Below, piece after piece: positions 59,125 to 64,000 of a DNA stretch of 64,000 nt. Each line of letters opens with the position of its first letter. Position 1 is the stretch's first letter. Location of the stretch: positions 1 through 64,000 of the forward strand of contig NZ_FPIP01000009.1 in the NCBI RefSeq assembly GCF_900119075.1, in the 5' to 3' direction. The translations under genes and the position numbers were made by a program. This stretch comes from Ruminococcus flavefaciens. GTDB taxonomy: Bacteria > Bacillota > Clostridia > Oscillospirales > Ruminococcaceae. The notes under the pieces were generated by a model. That model ran no database searches. It was not told the origin of the DNA and saw only the letters and a program-made list of their open reading frames with translations.

Positions 59125-59760
59125 ATGAAAAAAATAATTTTATCGGCATTGACGCTGACACTGCTTTGCGGCTGTGCTTCGCTGGACAGCGACTATTCCG
59201 AGCCCGTTATGCAGGAAATGACAGAAACTATCTCAGCTACAGACACAACAACTACAGCTCCCGAAACTATCGCAAACACTTCTGCCGACGGCAGTATCAG
59301 GCTTGAAAGAGGCGTTTACGAGATACAGGAGGCAGAGGAGATGAACCCCGACCTGACATATGACAACAGGTTCAAGGGGGAGTTCTGCGTATTCTTCGAT
59401 GAAAGCCATGGGGAATACTGGAGCGCATACGACGGCAGGATATCAAGCTTTACCTGCGAGCAGGCAAAGGACAGCATGACCTTTCACGAGACGAATGTAT
59501 GGGAGAATAGCGCCGATCCTATGAGCGCCAAGTTTGAATTTACCTATGCTGTCGGAACAGACCATGATTTCCGTCTCAGTGATGAGGGGAATATTGTGTT
59601 TGATTCCTACGGCAGATTCATGTTCTCTCTGGTGAAGCGTCCCGACCTTGAGCCTGATACCTTTGACGCAACGCAGTATAAGAGCGATTATGTGCTGTCG
59701 GATCACGGCTGGCTTGAAGCAGGGGCTTATGCCTATAAAGGAAAGATATTTTCCGAATGA
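59125..59760 (+). CDS. Lipoprotein of unknown function
   Basis: 211 residues with lipobox LCGC (Cys17), a short Thr-rich linker (TTTTAPET) and a folded domain of about 155 residues (FCVFFDESHGEYWSAYDG, ending WLEAGAYAYKGKIF). RBS AAGGACGG. No motif points to a function. It resembles the other two lipoproteins of the window only in layout. Confidence 0.75.
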   Translation: MKKIILSALTLTLLCGCASLDSDYSEPVMQEMTETISATDTTTTAPETIANTSADGSIRLERGVYEIQEAEEMNPDLTYDNRFKGEFCVFFDESHGEYWSAYDGRISSFTCEQAKDSMTFHETNVWENSADPMSAKFEFTYAVGTDHDFRLSDEGNIVFDSYGRFMFSLVKRPDLEPDTFDATQYKSDYVLSDHGWLEAGAYAYKGKIFSE

Positions 59761-59766
59761 TATCAT

Positions 59767-59884
59767 AGTTGAGAGCTGAAAGCTGAGAGTTGAGAGTTAA
59801 AAAGTCGCCTTTGACGTCGCATTTCAGATAATGTGAGCGAAGCGAACACATAAACTCTTAACTCTGCACTTTCAGCTCTCAACT
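59767..59884. repeat. Long inverted repeat between lipoprotein gene and rpsF
   Basis: AGTTGAGAGCTGAAAG (59767-59782) and its perfect complement (59869-59884), with further pairing of GAGTTAA/TTAACTC and an inner TGTG/CACA stem. After the second arm comes TTTTTTT. It may be a terminator-like MITE or REP element. Confidence 0.75.
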
Positions 59885-59899
59885 TTTTTTAAAAATCGC

Positions 59900-59928
59900 T
59901 TGACAAGCTCTGAATGAAATGATATAAT
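59900..59928 (+). promoter_or_regulatory. Consensus promoter of rpsF-ssb-rpsR
   Basis: TTGACA, 17 bases, TATAAT, both hexamers perfect. A TGCCCG/CGGGCA hairpin (59965-59987) in the leader may be the S6:S18 control element (inference). Confidence 0.85.
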
Positions 59929-60011
59929 ATTTGAGTATCGTGTGTAAACAGGTACTATTATCCTTGCCCGCAGTGAGTTGTCGGGCATGATCCCAGAAGG
60001 AGGTGTGCTAA

Positions 60012-60308
60012 ATGGCAAAGGTATCCGCTAAGTATGAAGTAATGGTTGTTTTCAGCCTCAAGAACGGCGAGGAGCCTATGAAGGCTCTCGTAGAGAAGTT
60101 CAAGGAGAGAATCGAGCGTCACGCCGAAGCTGTTGAAGTCAACGAGGATTGGGGTAAGCGCAAGCTTGCATATCCTATCGAGGACGAGACAGAGGGCTAC
60201 TATGTGATCTATACATTCCAGTCACAGCCTGATTATCCTGCTGAGCTTTCAAGACGTCTCAACATCGCAGACGGCGTTCTTCGTTCACTCGTAACAGTTG
60301 TTGAATAA
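60012..60308 (+). CDS. rpsF: 30S ribosomal protein S6
   Basis: 98 residues, normal length. KYEVMVVFSLKNGEE and WGKRKLAYPIEDETEGYYVI match bacterial S6, which binds S18 on the platform of the small subunit. AAGGAGGTG 6 bases before ATG. First gene of the conserved rpsF-ssb-rpsR operon. Confidence 0.97.
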   Translation: MAKVSAKYEVMVVFSLKNGEEPMKALVEKFKERIERHAEAVEVNEDWGKRKLAYPIEDETEGYYVIYTFQSQPDYPAELSRRLNIADGVLRSLVTVVE

Positions 60309-60337
60309 TTCTACTTCATTATTTAGGAGGCGCTCAG

Positions 60338-60853
60338 ATGAATAAGGTAATTTTAATTGGAAGGCTTACTGCCGATCCTGAGCTGAGACAGACTCAGAGC
60401 GGTATCGCTTCTTGCAGATTCACAGTGGCTTGCGACAGAAGATTTGCCGACAAGAACACAGGTGAGAGACAGGCTGATTTCATCAGCTGCACCGCATGGA
60501 GACAGACTGCTGAGTTCGTATCAAGATATTTCAATAAGGGTAAACTCATTTGTGTTGAGGGTACTCTCAGAAATAACAACTATCAGGATAAGAACCACCC
60601 GGACGTTACACACTACACTACAGATGTGCAGGTGGATAATGTTGAGTTCGTAGGCGGCAAGGGCGAAAGCGGCGGCAACGGCGGCGGTTATAATAACGGC
60701 GGCTATAATGCTCCCCAGAACAATTACAATAACAATTATTCTGCTCCTCCGCAGCAGGCAGCTCCACAGCAGCCCGCAGCTAATGACAGTATGTCTTACG
60801 GCAACCTCAGCGATTTCGAGGAAATACTCAGTGACGGCGACGTTCCGTTCTGA
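60338..60853 (+). CDS. ssb: Single-stranded DNA-binding protein
   Basis: 171 residues. OB fold (MNKVILIGRLTADPELRQT, FTVACDRRF, ADFISCTAWRQTAEFV), a Gly/Asn/Gln/Pro-rich linker (110-150) and the acidic tail DGDVPF that recruits replication and repair proteins. The chromosomal SSB; compare the shorter SSB-like protein at 18562. Confidence 0.97.
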   Translation: MNKVILIGRLTADPELRQTQSGIASCRFTVACDRRFADKNTGERQADFISCTAWRQTAEFVSRYFNKGKLICVEGTLRNNNYQDKNHPDVTHYTTDVQVDNVEFVGGKGESGGNGGGYNNGGYNAPQNNYNNNYSAPPQQAAPQQPAANDSMSYGNLSDFEEILSDGDVPF

Positions 60854-60892
60854 GTGAACTAACTTTACTTTATTACGATAGGAGGAAAAGTC

Positions 60893-61135
60893 ATGGAAAA
60901 GGAAAGAAATTCCCGTCCTGCGAAGAAGCCACGCAAGAAGGTTTGTATGTTCTGCGCTGACAGAATCGAGAAGATCGATTATAAGGATCTCGCTAAGCTC
61001 AGAAAGTGCATGACAGAGAGAGCTAAGATTCTTCCAAGACGTGTAACAGGCACTTGCGCTTACCACCAGCGTGAGCTCACAGTTGCTATCAAGAGAGCAA
61101 GACACATCGCTCTGCTTCCTTATATCAGCGACTAA
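60893..61135 (+). CDS. rpsR: 30S ribosomal protein S18
   Basis: 80 residues with [39 protein letters not shown] and [11 protein letters not shown]. It carries two or more cysteines, the zinc-binding (C+) type. AGGAGG upstream. Last gene of the operon. Confidence 0.97.
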   Translation: MEKERNSRPAKKPRKKVCMFCADRIEKIDYKDLAKLRKCMTERAKILPRRVTGTCAYHQRELTVAIKRARHIALLPYISD

Positions 61136-61146
61136 TTCATAAATTC

Positions 61147-61173
61147 AAGGGAGGCATTAAGCCTCCCTTTTTG
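61147..61173 (+). terminator. Terminator of the rpsF operon
   Basis: AAGGGAGGC and GCCTCCCTT, followed by TTT. Confidence 0.9.
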
Positions 61174-61244
61174 CATATTCATATTTTGACGTTTTATCAT
61201 ATGTATCCGCTCCTTACGGCATCGTTAAAGGAGCGTATTCAGGT

Positions 61245-61463
61245 CTATCGGTCGATATTCTGTACGGCGAGCTCTTCGTCCTTGCGGAAGAGAAGAGATA
61301 TACACCATACTGCCGAAATTGCTACGAGAATGTAGACTGCACGGCTGATGACGCTTCCTGCGCCGCCGAAAAGCCATGCTACCATATCAAACTCGAAAAT
61401 ACCGACCAATCCCCAGTTTATTCCTCCGATTATCAGAAGAATAAGAGCTAATTTGTCCCACAT
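61245..61463 (-). CDS. DUF378 small membrane protein
   Basis: 72 residues from ATG 61463 (AGAGGTG upstream) rather than the longer frame to 61583. Two transmembrane helices; LILLIIGGINWGLVGIFEFD and WLFGGAGSVISRAVYILVAISAVW are the DUF378 signature. Function unknown. Confidence 0.9.
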   Translation of the reverse strand: MWDKLALILLIIGGINWGLVGIFEFDMVAWLFGGAGSVISRAVYILVAISAVWCISLLFRKDEELAVQNIDR

Positions 61464-61600
61464 ATTGAGAACACCTCTTTGTTCGGGAATTACGGCGCAA
61501 TGCGCCGACGACCACTGATTTCGGCTCATGCCGCGTTTCAGCGGTACAAAGCTATTATCGCCGCTTATCCCGTGATTATTCATTTTTGAAGGAGAAAATT

Positions 61601-62248
61601 ATGGTTTTGGAAAATATCGCATTATTTGACTTTGACAAAAAAACATGGATTCTCATTGCAGCCGCAGCAATTGCAGCACTGCTGCTCATTCTCTATATCT
61701 GCGTTCATTTCAGCAAGGGCAAGCGAAAGGGCAGAGCTGCCGAGCGCAAGGTGGGAAAATTTATCAAAAAACTGGGCAAAAAAGACCATATCAGGATAAT
61801 AAACAACGCCTATCTGCCTCTTTACAACAAAGCCTGCGAGGTGGACCACCTCGTTTTCGGACGCTTCGGAGTCCTTGTTGTGGAGACTAAGGGTATCTCT
61901 GGCAAGGTAACAGGCAGCGGCAAGAACCTCACCCATACCATAGGCAGCAAGACGCACAAGCTCTACAACCCTCAGATGCAGAACAAAACTCATATCGACA
62001 ATGTTGTACATCACCTGAAAAAAGGCGGCTTCGACAAGGTGCCCGTTACGGGAGCAGTTGTCTTTTCGGCAAATGACATCGAGTTTCCCTCGGAGATAGG
62101 CACCGACCTCAAGGGACTTGAAAAGCTCTACTGCTCTCTCAGGGACGCAGGCTGCAATCAGGACGTGCTGTATAACTATTTCAACGATATGCAGGTACGC
62201 AATCCGCTCAAAAAGGCGTGGATAAAAACACGCAAGAAAAACGACTGA
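61601..62248 (+). CDS. NERD-domain protein with N-terminal membrane anchor
   Basis: 215 residues; start at 61601 with AAGGAG 7 bases upstream. One transmembrane helix (about 15-35), then a NERD (nuclease-related) domain: GRAAERKVGKFIKKL, NAYLPLYNKACEVDHLVFGRFGVLVVETKGISG, with the E..D..ExK-type residues of PD-(D/E)xK enzymes. Substrate unknown. Confidence 0.92.
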   Translation: MVLENIALFDFDKKTWILIAAAAIAALLLILYICVHFSKGKRKGRAAERKVGKFIKKLGKKDHIRIINNAYLPLYNKACEVDHLVFGRFGVLVVETKGISGKVTGSGKNLTHTIGSKTHKLYNPQMQNKTHIDNVVHHLKKGGFDKVPVTGAVVFSANDIEFPSEIGTDLKGLEKLYCSLRDAGCNQDVLYNYFNDMQVRNPLKKAWIKTRKKND

Positions 62249-62271
62249 TACGTCAAAGAAAGGAGTTTACC

Positions 62272-63912
62272 ATGAAGATAAAACGTTTCATCGCGTTGGC
62301 AGCGGCAGCCCTCTTAGCCTTTCCCTCGGCGCTGCGCACGGAAACATTACCCTCACAGACAGCGATTGCAGCTGACATAAGCTCGGTAACGTTCAACAAC
62401 TTCGACAGCCGCATAAACGGCGGAGAGCCTATCCGCGGCGTTGATATCTCCAGTATCATCTCCCTCGAAGAAGCAGGCGTGAAGTTCTACAACGACAACG
62501 GTCAGGAGCAGGATATCTTCCAGACTCTTGCGGAGCACGGCGTAAACTATATCCGCGTAAGGATATGGAACGAGCCTCACGACGACAACGGCAGCACCTA
62601 CGGCGGAGGTCATAATGACCTTGAAACTGCTGTAAAGATAGGCAAGCTTGCCGCTGACCACGGAATGAAGCTCCTTGCGGATATCCAGTATTCCGATTTC
62701 TGGGCAGACCCCGGAAAGCAGACACGCCCCAAGTACTGGCAGCCTCATGACCACAACAAGCTCAAGGGCGAGATATACAACTGGACGTCATGGGTAGTGA
62801 AGTACCTCACGGAAAACGGCAGCGATATCGGTATGGTGCAGATAGGCAACGAGACCAACTGCTTTTTCTGCGACGAGAAGGATATGTACGAGATATGCGA
62901 CCTTTTCTCCAGCGGCGAAAAGGCTGTCCGTGACTATAACAAGAATATCCTCATCGCTCATCACTTCGCAAATCCGGGCAGCGGACATTTCGACTGGTAT
63001 GCGCAGGTAATGAACGAGTGCAAGCTGGATTATGATGTTTTTGCCTGCTCGTATTATTCCTACTGGCATGGTTCGCTTGAAAATATGCAGAAGGTACTGA
63101 CAGGCATCGGCAACAAGTACAACAAGTACGTTATGGTGGTTGAGACTGCCTATCCTTATACAAACAATGACGGCGATAACTTCGGAAATACCGTAACATC
63201 AAGCACCAAGGACGTTGACCTGAGATATGATATCTCGGTAGACGGACAGGCTAAGGCTGTCACCGATGTTTTCAAGACAGTGGCAAACTGCAACGGACAC
63301 GGTATCGGCGTATTCTACTGGGAGCCTGCATGGCTGGGAGTTCCCGATATCTCCAAGGGCGAGCAGCAGAAGCTGTGGGACAAGTACGGCACAGGCTGGG
63401 CTACATATCATGCAAAGGGCTACGACAAGGACGTTACGGAGTCGGGCGGCTCTTCATTCGATAATCAGGCGCTTTTCGACTTCCACGGCAAGCCTTTGGA
63501 ATCACTGGACGTATTCCTCAACATCTATCCTCAGAAAAAGCCTGTTGTAACAACAACAACTACCACGACCACGACTACAACTACTACCACCACAACAACT
63601 ACATCAACGACAACCACCACTACAACAAGCATAACGACTACGACATCAACAACTACTGCCGCGACTACGACAAAAGAACCACAAACTGTCACCGAAGTAC
63701 GCGGTGATATAAACCATGACGGTGTTATTGACAGTTTTGACCTTATTGCTTTCAGAAAACTCATTTTGACTGACAAAAAGCCGTTGGTACATTATGATTT
63801 CAACTCTGACGGCGAAGTCGGAGTTGCCGATCTTGTAAAGCTCCAGAGATTCATACTCGGCTATAAGGACGATGATTTTATAATGGTCACGCTTTATAAC
63901 AGGAATACATGA
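62272..63912 (+). CDS. GH53 endo-beta-1,4-galactanase with dockerin
   Basis: 546 residues; start at 62272 with AAAGGAG upstream. Signal peptide (1-33). GH53 domain about 50-415: GVDISSIISLEEAGVKFYN, RVRIWNEP, QIGNETNCFF (acid/base Glu) and MVVETAYPY (nucleophile Glu, about 290). A run of about 40 Thr residues (424-470) links to a dockerin (GDINHDGVIDSFDLIAFRKL; DFNSDGEVGVADLVKLQRFI). It should cut beta-1,4-galactan in type I arabinogalactan and pectin side chains, attached to the cellulosome. Confidence 0.95.
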   Translation: MKIKRFIALAAAALLAFPSALRTETLPSQTAIAADISSVTFNNFDSRINGGEPIRGVDISSIISLEEAGVKFYNDNGQEQDIFQTLAEHGVNYIRVRIWNEPHDDNGSTYGGGHNDLETAVKIGKLAADHGMKLLADIQYSDFWADPGKQTRPKYWQPHDHNKLKGEIYNWTSWVVKYLTENGSDIGMVQIGNETNCFFCDEKDMYEICDLFSSGEKAVRDYNKNILIAHHFANPGSGHFDWYAQVMNECKLDYDVFACSYYSYWHGSLENMQKVLTGIGNKYNKYVMVVETAYPYTNNDGDNFGNTVTSSTKDVDLRYDISVDGQAKAVTDVFKTVANCNGHGIGVFYWEPAWLGVPDISKGEQQKLWDKYGTGWATYHAKGYDKDVTESGGSSFDNQALFDFHGKPLESLDVFLNIYPQKKPVVTTTTTTTTTTTTTTTTTTSTTTTTTTSITTTTSTTTAATTTKEPQTVTEVRGDINHDGVIDSFDLIAFRKLILTDKKPLVHYDFNSDGEVGVADLVKLQRFILGYKDDDFIMVTLYNRNT

Positions 63913-63916
63913 AAAA

Positions 63917-63945
63917 ATCCCCCTCAATATGAGGGGGATAACTTT
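63917..63945. terminator. Bidirectional terminator
   Basis: ATCCCCCTC and GAGGGGGAT with TTTTT on the plus side, between the GH53 gene and the convergent dapB-like gene. Confidence 0.85.
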
Positions 63946-63948
63946 TTA

Positions 63949-64000
63949 TCATACCATTTGTGACATATCGTAAAGTCCTGCGGGCTTGCCCTTGATGAAC
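63949..64000 (-). CDS. dapB: 3' end of a dapB-like gene (partial)
   Basis: Only the last 16 codons are in the window: FIKGKPAGLYDMSQMV-stop. KPAGLYDM is the C-terminal signature of 4-hydroxy-tetrahydrodipicolinate reductase (lysine and diaminopimelate synthesis). The rest lies beyond the window. Confidence 0.6.
   Translation of the reverse strand, partial: FIKGKPAGLYDMSQMV

Noticed and set aside
63540..63680. Long ACA/ACT repeat that looks like a microsatellite
   Set aside because: It is in frame and encodes the poly-Thr linker of the GH53-dockerin protein; the similar stretch at 52200-52310 encodes another linker.
1..64000. tRNA and rRNA genes
   Set aside because: None recognised by eye in the intergenic gaps; a tRNA scan would be decisive.

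Overview
The window looks like a chromosome segment of a low-to-mid G+C, anaerobic, fibre-degrading Ruminococcus (R. flavefaciens / R. champanellensis type). The evidence is dockerin modules on many exported proteins, a mono-cohesin scaffoldin that itself carries a dockerin, a CE3-dockerin-CE15 esterase, a GH53-dockerin galactanase, poly-threonine linkers, and Firmicutes-type housekeeping genes (secA, ireB, hflX, hslO, rpsF-ssb-rpsR). Species assignment is inference. No rRNA or tRNA gene was recognised.

Region by region. 1-6.8 kb: a 5'-truncated VanZ-like gene, then a minus-strand redox/stress cluster (LysR, small acidic protein, exported flavodoxin-dockerin fusion, flavodoxin, ABM monooxygenase, CMD-cupin, flavodoxin, aldo/keto reductase, TetR, and the stump of a second aldo/keto reductase). 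6.9-24 kb: an accessory island with a recombinase-tail remnant, a DUF4143 ATPase, a WYL regulator divergent from a two-gene helicase-nuclease/unknown operon, a nuclease-helicase coupled to a MazG-like protein, an SSB-like protein, an array of tandem RNA-like hairpins, an Ogt-type alkyltransferase and a large serine recombinase whose C-terminal tail is cut off by a stop codon. 24-30 kb: cellulosome genes (cohesin-dockerin and CE3-dockerin-CE15) plus small redox genes. 30-32 kb: a TnpX-type serine recombinase with a TnpW-like leader gene. 32-39.5 kb: two large exported dockerin proteins with BspA-type leucine-rich repeats, arranged as an imperfect tandem duplication with an amidase gene (one copy is a fragment). 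39.5-45.5 kb: a MACPF pore-former, a GH25 lysozyme, ireB, a phosphopantetheinyl transferase and three tandem small membrane proteins ending in G-[RK]-I-G. 45.6-64 kb: core genes (secA, methyltransferase, hslO, phosphatase, hflX, ispF, antiporter, rpsF-ssb-rpsR), a lysozyme-like dockerin protein, GH53, and the 3' end of a dapB-like gene.

Most noteworthy: (1) the WYL / helicase-nuclease / unknown-protein module at 8.76-15.5 kb, with divergent consensus promoters, each with a palindrome next to its -35, as a candidate undescribed defence system; (2) the shared 21-bp-spaced direct repeats in front of the MACPF gene and of the three tandem small membrane proteins, which suggest one regulon joining a pore-former and candidate export/signal peptides; (3) three tandem ~163-bp hairpin units at 20.16-20.55 kb with compensatory stem changes; (4) an exported flavodoxin fused to a dockerin and a cyclophilin-like domain; (5) repeated remnants of one serine-recombinase 3' end. 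Domain names come from motif recognition by eye; no database search was run.
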